DNA of 64,000 bases from Saccopteryx bilineata (Eukaryota > Chordata > Mammalia > Chiroptera > Emballonuridae), in contig NC_089493.1 in assembly GCF_036850765.1 (NCBI RefSeq), forward strand, positions 193,210,706 through 193,274,705, given 5' to 3'. Positions within the stretch are counted from its first letter, which is position 1. Every line of letters starts with the position of its first letter. Shown piece after piece: positions 44,231 to 54,545 of this stretch. A program made the translations under genes and the position numbers. The notes under the pieces were generated by a model. It was not told where the DNA came from and did not search any database. It worked only from the letters and a program-made list of their open reading frames with translations.

Positions 44231-44530
44231 GATCCCTATAACCTGTGAGAGGAGGGGAGACATCTTCAGGTCTCTGCAGGATGCACAGCAGAACTTCCCA
44301 CCCCAAACATCGTGTATTGTGGACGCTCCAATATTATATTCCAGAGGCCTTGGGACCTGGGCACGGGCTGCTTCTCTCCAGAGATATTCTCCCAGAATAG
44401 ACAGGGGTGTTAGTCAGCCTTAAAATAACCTTGGCAGAGATCCCCAGGCCAGGAAGATACCCACAAACATAAGCAGCATGGTACACGGTGGGGAGGGGGT
44501 TCTAAATTCAGTCTTGGGTTGTGAGTTGTG

Positions 44531-44883
44531 TTTTATTTTATTTTATTTTATTTATTTATTTATTTTTTCAGAGACAGAGAGAGTCAGAGAGAGGGATAGA
44601 TAAGGACAGACAGATCGGCACGGAGAGATGAGAAGCATCAATCATCAGTTTTTCGTTGCGACACCTTAGTTGTTCACTGATTGCTTTCTCATATGTGCCT
44701 TGACTGTGGGCCTTCAGCAGACCGAGTAACCCCTTGCTTGAGCCAGCGACCTTGGGCTCAAGCTGATGAGCTTTGCTCAAATCAGATGAGCCGGCACCCA
44801 AGCTGGCAACCTTGGGGTCTCGAACCTGGGTCTTCCACGTCCCAGTCCGACGCTCTATCCACTGCGCCACCGCCTGGTCAGGC
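44531..44883 (-). mobile_element. Bat tRNA-derived SINE, CTGACCAGG-headed type
   Basis: Minus-strand head GCCTGACCAGGCGGTGGCGC, B box GGTTCGAGACC, then a body with 'aagcatcaatcatcag' and GAGAGTCAGAG. Tail of TTTTA/TTTA units. Target duplication TTGGGTTGTGAGTT near 44514 and 44884. A separate family from the Rhin-1-like copies. Confidence 0.92.
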
Positions 44884-44897
44884 TTGGGTTGTGAGTT

Positions 44898-45379
44898 ATA
44901 TTGACTCGGGTCTAGTGGGGCTGGCCCGTCCGTTCTGCCCCTTCAAGGGCATGTCCCTGCTTTGGCAGGTGGGAAGGCCACAGTGGAGACACTGCCAGTG
45001 GTTGGTCTGATGTCCAGCAGTTAGGTGCTTCGTCCAAGCCAGAAAGGAACTGAGAAGGGAGAAATAAAGGGAGGCAAATGGATTTCAGCTTCTTGAAGGG
45101 AACTTAGAGTGAATATAATAGGACTCAGCTTATATAAAGAGGTTCCCTGAATGTGTTGACTGACCGTTGACTTTACATATGATCAGAAAGATGACGGGGC
45201 TGAGTTAGATGACAGCGACTGCAGAAACCACTGCAGGTGCAGATTCTGCCCCATTTTCTTCTGTGATAGGCTACGGGGCTCTTCTTCCTTTGAAATCGCA
45301 TAACAACATGGAAATGGTTGTTTGGGCATTTGGAGGACGCTCAGGACTAAGGTAAAGCCAGGAACATATGTCATCTCTA
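44898..45379. other. Unassigned unique sequence
   Basis: No feature recognised. Confidence 0.4.
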
Positions 45380-45530
45380 GTTCTGTCACCTTGGGTACAT
45401 TTTCCTCTCTGACCCTCAGTCTTCTTGACTGTAAAGTGGGAATGATGACACATTTACCTTGGAGAACAACGGGGCGGATTAACACTGAGAAGGCAGGTGA
45501 GGCGCCTGGCGTTGTGGAAGGTGTTCCTTT
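45380..45530 (+). mobile_element. MIR SINE relic
   Basis: 'gttctgtcaccttgggtac', 'tctctgaccctcagtcttcttgactgtaaagtggg' and 'gaggcgcctggcgttgtgg' follow MIR. Confidence 0.7.
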
Positions 45531-45939
45531 AGAGCTTGCTCTCTTCTTCCTTTTCCCACTCCTAAATATTAAGGAATGAAACAGATCTTAGGTGAGCCCA
45601 GTTATCGGGGATGCAGTAAGAGAAGCAAAGGGACAAGACGTAGTGGACGCCTCGTAGTCAAGACTTCAAGTGGCAAGAGACAACATAAATCTACGTGAGA
45701 CGCGAGATGAGATTAACCCCCCGACAGTGCACAGCAAATGTGAAGTGGTATCTACCATCCCTTCCGGTTGATCGACATCTCCGGAGAGAGACTTGTCTGA
45801 AGTCACCATGGTCCGAAGTCATTCCACAGGGTTCTGCATCCCGGCGTTGACCCGTCACGTCAAAACGATCTATTTGTGGGTCTGGCCTCCCTCCGCCACC
45901 CTCCTGTGAGAACTGCCTGACGTATCAGTACTTTGTTAA
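45531..45939. other. Unassigned unique sequence
   Basis: No feature recognised. Confidence 0.4.
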
Positions 45940-46175
45940 TCCTCTCAGGTAGCATTTAATGAGCATTTACTATGTGGGAGGGCCGGTGCTAAAACTCTTT
46001 GTGCTGACCACCATTTTTTCTTGATTTTATTTTTTGCATTATAATAACCCTCAAAAGTAAATTATTCTATTATCCCTAACTAATAGAGTAGAGATGGGAG
46101 GCTCGGAGGGAGAAGGTACTTGACCGGATTACCAGGGTAGCAGGCGGCGGAGCTGACCTCTGGCCCAGAGTCACT
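45940..46175 (-). mobile_element. MIR SINE relic
   Basis: 'gcatttactatgtgggagggccggtgctaaaactctttgtg', 'attctattatccctaac' and 'acttgaccggattaccagggtagcaggcggcggagctgacc' are inverted MIR with a T-rich insert near 46012-46040. Confidence 0.75.
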
Positions 46176-46599
46176 GCTCAGAATCCCATTCCCCACTGGC
46201 TCGTGGGCCATCAGCATCTACTCCTACTGCGCGCAGGGGACTCAGCGGCCAGTGTGGGCCTGACTGGCAGCTGAGGAATGCTCCAAGAAGACATTGTGAC
46301 ATTGCTGGGTGCATTTGCACTGAAGGCCTGTGGTGACCACAGGGACCCAAGAGCGTTCTAGCGGCGGCAAGCTGTAATAAGCATTGAGAGCTGTGGACAT
46401 AGGAAGACGAGGAAGGTTCTATGAACAACAGCAGACAGAGCCCTGGAGAAGCCCCGGCTCCGTCACACTAGTTGGGGGACTCTGGCTTTTGTGCAAGCTC
46501 AGCAGCAATTGGAGTGGGCTTGGCAGGTAGCAGGAAAGTCACCTACTAAAAAGAATGCTGTGCTCGGGAGTGGGGTGCTTGGGAGGTGATGTCATTCCC
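46176..46599. other. Unassigned unique sequence
   Basis: No feature recognised. Confidence 0.4.
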
Positions 46600-46740
46600 C
46601 GGAGCCACACCTGGGTTGGAGAGCCAGGTCAGCCACGAACTGGCTGCAGGTGTCTGACCTAGAAAATTAGGGTAGTAATCATGGTGACCTGATGGGATTA
46701 TCCCCAGGATTAGAGATGAAATGCCAGCAACCTGGTAAGC
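46600..46740 (+). mobile_element. MIR-like relic
   Basis: 'acctgggttggagagccaggtc', 'tctgacctagaaaattagggtagtaatcatgg' and 'tgggattatccccaggattagagatg' resemble a worn MIR body. Confidence 0.5.
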
Positions 46741-46944
46741 ATGGCACTGCCCCTCCACGTACAGATGTTTGCTCTCAATGGTAGTAATGAGTGGTGTTCC
46801 TATGCACGTCACTGTGGGCGTGGTATTAATGTAAACATAGTTTCCTTTGACTGGCCTAGCAGCTCATGGTGAAAATCAAGAGTGTCCACCTCTTTAGTTA
46901 AAGCTTTGGAATTAGCCTCTGAGACTGGAGGATGAAGAGCATTG

Positions 46945-46982
<38 letters not shown>

Positions 46983-47999
46983 ATGTGCAACGTGGAGTTT
47001 AGACATGCAGAAGAATATGATAGCTCTGTAGAGCGGGCGTATGCCGAGTGCTGTCAGGCCACGAAAGAGGGACTTCCTAACACTGTCAAGGAGTACAGAA
47101 GGCGTTCAGAGCATGTGATGTCTGCTTCAGCCCCTGGCAGACAGGAAGAGGTCAGCTGGGTAAAGGGCAGAGAAATGCAAAGGCATGGAGTCTTGGTGGT
47201 ACTAGCCTTCTTGGAGGGTCAAGTTCAGAGGGAGCAGAGGCAGGGAGCTTGGAGGACCCATGGCTGTGGAGGTGGGCTCTCTCCCGACTCCAGCCCAAGG
47301 CAACGTCTGGCTGCCCACGCCAGACTCACTCTGGGCACTCGATCGTGGTTGGCGCCTCGTCCTCCATCCTTCCTGCCGTGCCACCTGGCAACTCTGTGTT
47401 CAGACAGCTACGTGTTCCTGGCTGCGTGTCTCCCCCAAGGCCCCGGGCAGGGGCGGCGCTCAGGTGAACGTGGCGGAAGGAGCCAGAAGCCAGCAAGGAC
47501 TTGAGAGAGGCTCTCTGAGATACCAGAGGCCTGACCCGTCTCTGCTGTGAGCCCTGCCAGCGTGACCTCTGACAGTCTGCTCTGTCTCCGTGGCACTGTG
47601 CCACAGGAATCCAGGGTGGAGATCGTTTTTGGCAAGGTGCGCCATGGTCTGGTACATCTCATAATTTCCCTTGGAGGATTCCCCGGTGTGCTGTCTGTCA
47701 CAAAGATGTCCACAGGGCCCCCCATCACCTCTGACTTGTTTTCCCAAAAGTGCGGCTGGATTTGCTCAGTGCCATCTGCACTGTCTCACGGGCCACCCCA
47801 CCCGCCCATCTGTTTACAGGCTGTCAGACAGCTGGCTGCGGGCAGGGGGACACTGTGTGACCGTAGAATGCGCCAAGGTCGACTGCTTCCAGGACGGACC
47901 CTGGGGCCGTTACCTCGCTTGCCCTGCGGTCCCAGCTGAGCGATGGGCCCCAGATTAGCATCAGCCATGAGCTTGGCCAATGCCAAGAACAACAACGAT
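46741..47999. other. Unassigned, GC-rich; (GT)n microsatellite
   Basis: Fifteen uninterrupted GT units at 46951-46980. From 47100 to 47960 frames of 90-190 codons overlap on both strands without domain signatures. Confidence 0.4.
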
Positions 48000-48130
48000 G
48001 ACAGTAATAATACCAGCGATCAATGGCGTGTTTGCTGGGTACCAGGTACTGTACAGACATCTCATTTCATCCTGGCGACTGTTCTTTCTGACGAGGACAC
48101 TAATGGGAACTGCTGAAAGGACCACAGCCA
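48000..48130 (-). mobile_element. MIR SINE relic
   Basis: 'gtttgctgggtaccaggtactgtacagacatctcatttcatcctgg' and 'acgaggacactaatgggaactgctgaaagg' are inverted MIR parts. Confidence 0.6.
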
Positions 48131-49311
48131 AGCGAGGGCTGGAGGGAAGGCGCCCCCTCCTCCTGTAGTTCAAGGCCCTCAGGTCCTGTGCTGATCTACC
48201 TGACTGGCCTCAGACCCTGCCCTGCCCTGCCCTCATACCCACAGCACAGCCACGACGGCCGGCTGGCCCTTCTTGTTACCCCCCTCCCCCACTTTGCAAC
48301 CTCCACGCCTTCGCCCCACGGTTTCCCGCCCAGCTCTGAGGACTATCCCAGGGAGACCCCGGAATATGGAAGCAGGGACATTTTGCTCTTCCTGAAATTT
48401 CTAGTGTCCATCCGTGCAGAGCTGATGATGACACTTTTTTACTCTGAAGGTAACCTGCTCCGTGTTAAAGGTGCCCAGGGTGTGAAAGTGCCGGGGTCAG
48501 ACTTCTCCTTCCCACTGACCTCTCCTCCACCCCAGGTCCCACTGGCAGAGGACACCACAGCGGGTGGCTTGCTGCCTGTCCTCAGATGTTGATGCATGTG
48601 GAAAGACGTCACATAGAGGTTGTCTGGGTCCAATCACACCTCTGGAGGCTTTTCTTTATTTGCGTCCCCCCTCCGCCCCCAGGATGATTCTCTGCCAGTG
48701 TCTGGAAGGCCGGCCACTGCAGGGGCCACAGTGCAGGCCCCCATGGGCTCTGGCTTCTGGGTGGGTTGACCAATGGGAGGCCCTGGAGGGAGGTGGGAGG
48801 GCAGGGCTGGAGGAAGAGGCCCAGGTATTTTCTCCTTCCTCCGGCCCTCCCACTGGCCTGCTCCTGGGGCGGCCTGCACAGAAGAAGCCACAACTTGTTT
48901 GCCCTCCACGGAGTCAGGGAAGTCTCGTCCGTCTGGGAGCGAGGGCTTCTTGGAACGGACGTCTCACAGACTTTCTCCTTCTATTTAAAGTGTCAATAAT
49001 GCCACCTGCCCATTATCCCCTGCCCTGCACTCTGTGCCCTTCTTTCTTCCAAGGAACTTTGAGGCTGATAGAAGAATGTTGCAACAAATGCCACAGAGAT
49101 TTTTTTTTTTTTTTTTAATAAATGAGATCCAAGAGACAGCCTGGAAGCAATTCTGCTTCTGCCCTCCGGTGATTCGGCGCGAGTAGGTGTTTAGAGGGTG
49201 TCTCGGTGTCTGGTTCTGTGATCGTGCTGTGAAACGTGAGGGGTGACAGGTGGCCCTCAGCCCCCTCCCCCCCCCAGGAGCTCACAGTCTGGGGAGGGTA
49301 GAGAAATGAAC
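48131..49311. other. Unassigned, GC-rich
   Basis: No exon recognised. T run at 49102-49116 and C run near 49268-49277. The 184-codon frame at 48564-49118 has a 94-codon mirror frame and no domain. Confidence 0.4.
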
Positions 49312-49312
49312 A

Positions 49313-49405
49313 TAGTGGTTTCTCAACCTGTCCAGGGAGCAGTTGCATTGGAATCATCTAGAAGTTTTTCAAAAATACCAGGCCCAGGGACCCCCACCCT
49401 GGGTG
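49313..49405 (+). mobile_element. MER5A-like hAT relic
   Basis: 'agtggtttctcaacctgtcc', 'gcattggaatcatctagaagtttttcaaaaataccaggcccaggg' is the left part of MER5A. The right terminus was not found. Confidence 0.8.
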
Positions 49406-49659
49406 GCTTCCCTACATGGGCATGTGATGTGGTTGTTGTGTAATGCAGAGACAGCAAACCCACGTGGTATTTCTTGTGGCCTAGAGTCTGAGCGCTTGCA
49501 CAATAAAAAATATAAATAAATAAAATGAAGTTAAGTTTCCAAGGAGATCTCTCATTCAACCCAGATTCCATCTCTTTGAAAAATCCTAACAGCATGCTAC
49601 AGTGCTTGGACATTTTGATGGGGCCTAACTCTCCAGCTTTGCACCTTGCCTGACGCTCC

Positions 49660-50068
49660 TTAGTCTCTCTCTTTCTCTCTCTCTTTCTATCTGTCTTTTA
49701 TTTTTTAGCAAGAGAAACAGAGGGGACAGACAGGAAGAGAGAGTGATGAGAAGCATCAATTCTTCAGTGCAGCACCTTAGTCATTCATTGATTGCTTTCT
49801 CATATGTGCCTTGACCGGGGGGGGGGGGGGGGGGCGGGGGCGGGGGGGGGGACACTCCAGCTGAGCCAGTGACCCCTTGCTCAAGCCAGTGACCTTTGGG
49901 CTCAAGCCAACAACCATGGGGTCATGTCCATGATCCCACACTCAAACCAGCGACCCCGCGCTCAAGCCAGTTGAGCCTGCGCTCAAGCTGGTGGCCTCGG
50001 GGTTTCAAACCTGGGTCTTCAGCGTCCCAGGCTGACGCTCTATCCACTGAGCCACCGCCTGGTCAGGC
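49660..50068 (-). mobile_element. Bat tRNA-derived SINE, CTGACCAGG-headed type, with G tract
   Basis: Head 'gccaccgcctggtcaggc' on the right and a CT-rich tail on the left. Between 49818 and 49851 the body is replaced by about 33 bases of nearly pure G. The right half has several repeats of 'ctcaagccag(t/c)gacc', longer than in the sister copies at 44531 and 60775. Confidence 0.88.
49818..49851 (+). repeat. Poly(G) tract inside a SINE
   Basis: Three G runs (about 17, 5 and 10) separated by single C bases, a strong G-quadruplex candidate. Assembly quality is often poor at such tracts, so the length is uncertain. Confidence 0.85.
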
Positions 50069-50261
50069 TAGTGTCTGTCTCTTATCATCACCAGAGGCCA
50101 TGCTGTCATTGGGTTAACACAACTTTTTCCTTTGGCTGAACTAAAGAAAAATGAAATTATTGTCCTCTTAAACTGTATCAAAAGTTGAAAAGCATAAGAC
50201 CAAGAAGCCTGTGTGTGTGTGTTTGTATTTAATGAGAGAGATTTCTTTATGGAGGTATTCT

Positions 50262-50614
50262 TTTTTTTTTTTTTTTTCCTGTATTTTTCCGAAGCTGGAA
50301 ATGGGGAAAGACAGACAGACTCCGGTATGCGCCCGACCGGGATCCACCCGGCACGCCCACCAGGGGGCGACGCTCTGCCCACCAGGGGGCGATGCTCTGC
50401 CCCTCCGGGGCGTCGCTCTGCCGCGACCAGAGCCACTCTAGCGCCTGGGGCAGAGGCCAAGGAGCCATCCCCAGCGCCCGGGCCATCTTTGCTCCAATGG
50501 AGCCTTGGCTGCGGGAGGGGAAGAGAGAGACAGAGAGGAAGGAGGGGGTGGGGGGTGGAGAAGCAAATGGGTGCTTCTCCTACATGCCCTGGCCGGGAAT
50601 CGAACCCGGGTCCC
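50262..50614 (-). mobile_element. Bat tRNA-derived SINE (Rhin-1-like), 5'-truncated
   Basis: Body and tail are complete, with two CCACCAGGGGGCGA cores at 50357 and 50379, but the copy stops just inside the head, at CGAACCCGGGTCC, lacking the A box. Perfect 14-bp duplication TATGGAGGTATTCT (50248-50261 and 50615-50628) shows that the truncation occurred at insertion. Confidence 0.95.
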
Positions 50615-50824
50615 TATGGAGGTATTCTAATGTCACATCAAATGTGTCAAAAACATAGAAGCCCAGCCCCTTCCCCTCCCTTATGCTCCCAGCCCAGCCC
50701 CTGTGCACAGCACTAGCAATGCCAGACGGGGGGTCCGGGAGCAGGGATTCCTCCAGCCCTCTCGGCAATCAACCCAGGGTCACGGTGGGCGCAGTACTTC
50801 ATTCTGATTGGCTGTCCTGTGAAA

Positions 50825-51041
50825 CACTGGTTCTCGGCTGGGGGACATTTTGCTCTGTGTTCCAAGGGACATTCAATGTCTTGGGTTATTTTTTATTGTC
50901 ACAGTTGAAGGGGAGAGTTGTCACTGCCATCCAGGCGAAGGCCAGGAAAGCTGCTGAGTGTGCTACAATGTGCAGGACAGCCTCCTGCAAGAGAGCATGG
51001 TCCTGCCCACGTGTCCACAGTGTTGTGCTTGAGAAGCCCTG
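50825..51041 (+). mobile_element. MER20-like hAT relic
   Basis: Starts CACTGGTTCTCGGCTGGGGG, continues 'gggacattcaatgtc' and 'tgctacaatgtgcaggacagcc' and ends 'gcttgagaagccctg', the order of MER20. Confidence 0.8.
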
Positions 51042-51719
51042 TTAGAAACGGAAGGGTCCATCCCGTCTGGCTCCAGACGCTACCCCTCCCCCACCACACA
51101 CACACAGATAGGACTTCCAGTTTGGGGGCTGACAGCCTCAGGAACGGTAGAGTTCTGCGCGGTGAGTCAGGCGGGAGGCGGGGAGAGGTGTGCCCGATCC
51201 GTGGGAGCCATGAGCAGAGGCAGGGGAGGCGAGTGCAGGGCGTGGTCACGCTCACGGAAAGCTGCGTGGTCGGGTTTGCCTGCGCGTCACCGGCCGGCCG
51301 TGTACGGCGAGCCACGCCTACAGAGGCTGAAGCCCCACCGTTTGGGGCAGCCTCCTCAGTGCGTGCGGTGGGCTGGGAGTCAGTAGGGCTATTCCCACAT
51401 ATCCCAGCACCCTCTCCTTTCAGGACACGGGAGGACTGTACTTCCCGCTCAGGGGAACACAGGGCTGGCCACGCGACTCGTGTAGCCTCTGAAGGGTGAG
51501 CAGAGGTGGTGAGTGGTCATGCCTGGGTGGGCGGGCCCAAGACCGGTGCATTCCTTGTCTTCGTCTCTCCTATCCCTCTGGCACAATGACCCTGGACATT
51601 TGAGACGGTGGCTGCTTTATCAGCCTGGGACCCTGAGCTGTAAGAATGAGCAGGGACCCAGCCAACCCACAGTGAAAGATGGGCAAGGCATAACCTTTGT
51701 TTGTTGGTTGGTGGGTTGT
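51042..51719. other. Unassigned, CpG-enriched at 51150-51340
   Basis: No exon defined. Several CpGs and a short CACACACAC run at about 51098-51108. Confidence 0.4.
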
Positions 51720-51730
51720 TGTTTGTTGTT

Positions 51731-52092
51731 GTTTTTTTTGTATTTTTCTGAGATGAGAAGTGGGGAGGCAGACAGACAGACTCCTGCATGTGTACCACGG
51801 GATCCACCCGGCATGCCCACCAGGGCTCTGCCCATTGGGCCATTGCTCCATTGCAACTGGAGCCATTCTAGCACCTGAGACGGAGGCCATGGAGCCGTCC
51901 TCAGCGCCCGGGCCAACTTTGCTCCAGTGGAGCCTTGGCTGTGGGAGGGGAAGAGAGAGACAGAGAGGAAGGAGAGGGGGAAGGGTGGAGAAGCAGATGG
52001 ATGCTTCTCCTTGTGTGCCCTGGCCGGGAATCAAACCTGGGACTTCTGCACGCCAGGCCGACACTCTACTGCTGAGCCAACCAGCCAGGGGC
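51731..52092 (-). mobile_element. Older Rhin-1-like SINE copy
   Basis: Head and body present, with more substitutions (B box GGGAATCAAACC, body 'ccaccagggctctgcccattggg' that has lost the GGGGGCG core). Flanks share only an imperfect CCTTTGT, in keeping with greater age. Confidence 0.88.
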
Positions 52093-52364
52093 CTAGCCTT
52101 TGTGTTTTAAGCCCCTGAGGTCGGAGGGTTGTTTGTTACGGCAGCAGACGGGGTTCTCCTGACAAATTGAGGCAGAAATCACTGGTGCTCCCTGAGATGG
52201 TACACAGAGACAAGGTGAGACTGTACCGCGTCCCTCCATGAGAACACGCCTCCTTCCTACTGACCACGCCCAGGAGAGAGTCTCAGTGTGGTGCTAGACC
52301 GACTTGAACACCTGTCCGATGCTCCCTTTCTAAGAGAGAGTGGGCACGGGCCCAGGGTTTTTGT

Positions 52365-52590
52365 ATTTAGCTGAAGTCTTACAGCGTAGTTTTAAAATGG
52401 AATTTAATTTTAGGGATGCCTTCTATTTATGGCCAGGGATTACAGTCTTCCATTTATGGTCGCGATATAAAATATTTTAAAATGGTGAGTAAAGAAAGTG
52501 AGTCAGTTTAAAGACTTCTATAAAGCCAATAAAAACACAGGTGGTATACGCTTATGGCAGAAATCATAAGGAAGGTTCACGAATGACTCA
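52365..52590. promoter_or_regulatory. Candidate conserved noncoding element
   Basis: AT-rich, non-repetitive block with TTTATGG twice (about 52427 and 52454), TCTATTTATGG, ATATAAAATATTTTAAAATGG, GTGAGTCA (AP-1-like) and GCCAATAAAAACA. The motif-dense, repeat-free character suggests an enhancer, but this is inference only. Confidence 0.3.
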
Positions 52591-52779
52591 AGTCAGGGGG
52601 GGCGGGTAGAGCTGGTAGGATACGCTAAAATCGCTTGCCAAGGCGGAAGGGATCTGTCGCGGCGAAAGGTTTAACCACCACAACAAACGCAACCCTAATG
52701 TTTCCCGGCGTTCTTCTGAGCAGATGAAAGCACCGGCCACCCAGCATAATTTACAGGGGCACAGACTATGGGCCGGTGT

Positions 52780-52855
52780 CCTCCACACCGCCCCCCTCTG
52801 TGCCTGGCACGGAGCACAGCGGGCGCCCGGCCGACAGGTGTTGAATGAGTGATCC
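52780..52855 (+). mobile_element. L2-like 3' tail
   Basis: 'ctctgtgcctggcacggagcacagcgggcgcccggccgacaggtgttgaatgagtg' keeps the L2 end 'gtgcctggcacatag...ttgaatgaatg'. Confidence 0.6.
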
Positions 52856-53041
52856 GTGAGCAGGACGCAGTAGCCTTTCTGTGCTCTCCTGCGGGATGGC
52901 CTGCCGTCTCGGAAGGGCCTCTGCTCAGCTCAGCGTGTTGAAAAGCTTCCGTGAGCGGATCTGGGAGACAGGGCAGAACCACATGGCGTTCAGGAGGCAG
53001 GGACCCAGCTCCTTTCCTTTTGACAGAAGACATACCTGTTG

Positions 53042-53256
53042 GCCTGACCTGTGGTGGCGCAGTGGATAAAGCGTCGACCTGGAAATGCTGAGGTCGCCGG
53101 TTTGAAACCCTGGGCTTGCCTGGTCAAGGCACATATGGGAGTTGATGCTTCCAGTTCCTCCCCCCTTCTCTCTCTCTCTCTCTCTCTGTCTCTCTCCCTC
53201 TCTCTCTCCTCTCTAAAAATGAAAAAAAAAATAAAAAAAAATAATAATAATAAAAA
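53042..53256 (+). mobile_element. Short bat tRNA-derived SINE, CTGACCTGTGGTGG-headed type
   Basis: Head GCCTGACCTGTGGTGGCGCA, B box GGTTTGAAACCC, then 'tggtcaaggcacatatggg', a (CT)n stretch and an A/AAT tail. Exact 15-bp duplication AGAAGACATACCTGT (53025-53039 and 53257-53271). Confidence 0.94.
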
Positions 53257-53271
53257 AAGAAGACATACCTG

Positions 53272-53592
53272 TGTCTTATCAGCAAAATCACTGCCTCCTG
53301 AGGTCTCACTGCCCTGGGGGTTTCCCTGACCAGTGACCTAAGAGATGTTGGGGACACTTGCTGACTAAAACCTGGCAGGGATAACGGAAGGAAGCAAATG
53401 TGCTGTGGGGAGGGGCTCGCTCTGGGAGAGGTCCACACGGCCAAGTCCGTTGTGAGAGTGGCCTTGGAAAGAGGGGTCTGATGCAGCTCCCCCATTCTGC
53501 TAGACGGCTAGTTGGCATGTGCCGAGTTTCCCAGGACAGAGGGCCATGCAGCTGATTCATTTCATATAACCTCACACCTCAGTGGCAAGATT
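53272..53592. other. Unassigned unique sequence
   Basis: No feature recognised. Confidence 0.4.
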
Positions 53593-53594
53593 TA

Positions 53595-53960
53595 CAGTTA
53601 ACCTTTGGGCAACACAGATTTGAACTGCCCGGGTCCACTTATCTGCGGATTTTTCTCAATAAATACAGTATTATATTTGTATTTTAAGTATAGTACTATA
53701 GCTGTATTTCCTCTTTCTTATAGTTTTTAAAGTAACGTTTTTTTTTTAGCTTACTTTATTGTAAGAATAGAGCATATAATAACCATACAGAATATGTGTT
53801 AATCAGCTGTTTATGTTACCAGTAATGTTTCCAGTTAACAGTAGGTTATTTGTAGTTAGGTTTTTAGGGAGTCAAAAGTTGTACATGGATGTTTTTTTCG
53901 ACTGCTGGGGTTGGGGGTGTTGGCACCCCTAATCGCTTTGCAGTGTTTAAGGGTCAACTG
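53595..53960 (+). mobile_element. TcMar-Tigger-type DNA transposon relic (366 bp)
   Basis: CAGTTAACCTTTGGGCAACA at the left and the inverse of AAGGGTCAACTG at the right are the terminal inverted repeats, both flanked by TA. The interior 'gcttactttattgtaagaatagagcatataat' and 'gttatttgtagttagg' matches nonautonomous Tigger-type elements. Confidence 0.88.
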
Positions 53961-53962
53961 TA

Positions 53963-54339
53963 TATATCACACTGACATACAAAAGTGTATGAGCTGGTGC
54001 CACCTATGGGCGGGCTGTGGTGCTGCAGCCTAGCTCTATTGGATGCTGTTGGTGGAAAGGGGATCAAGGATGAGAGCTTGGGTTGACCTGGGTTCCAAAC
54101 AGACTCTTGGAGTTGAGAGTGATTTTTAAGAGGTCACCAAGGCCATTCCCACCCAGAGGAGAAGCCCTTTCCCCAACACCCCATGGGGGCCTGAGCAGTC
54201 TGGTTCGAACACATCCAGAACCCTGGGCTCTCCTCTCCAGGAGGCAGACAGGCCCAGTGAGGACCTACCTGTCTCTGCTTCCGAATTTTAAATAAGGAAG
54301 TGGCGATACTCTGTGGTGGAGAGGGCAGGACGTATCAGC
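53963..54339. other. Unassigned unique sequence
   Basis: No feature recognised. Confidence 0.4.
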
Positions 54340-54545
54340 AAGGTCACAATAGCTACTGGGTAGAGTGTTCTTCGTGGCGGCCAGCACTTAATTTGCATGA
54401 CCTCACCAGACCCTTATGGGAACAGTTGGCCTTTCTGCTTTGGAGGTGACGATGCGGAGGCCTTGCCAGCCCAGCTGATTTGCCTGAAGTCCCATAGCTA
54501 GCACGAGGAGAAGCAGGGATTTTTAACTCAGGTGTCTGGAGCTTT
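54340..54545 (-). mobile_element. MIR SINE relic
   Basis: 'cacttaatttgcatgacctcacc', 'ttggaggtgacgatgcggaggcc' and 'tgatttgcctgaagtcccatagctagcacgagg' are inverted MIR. Confidence 0.7.
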
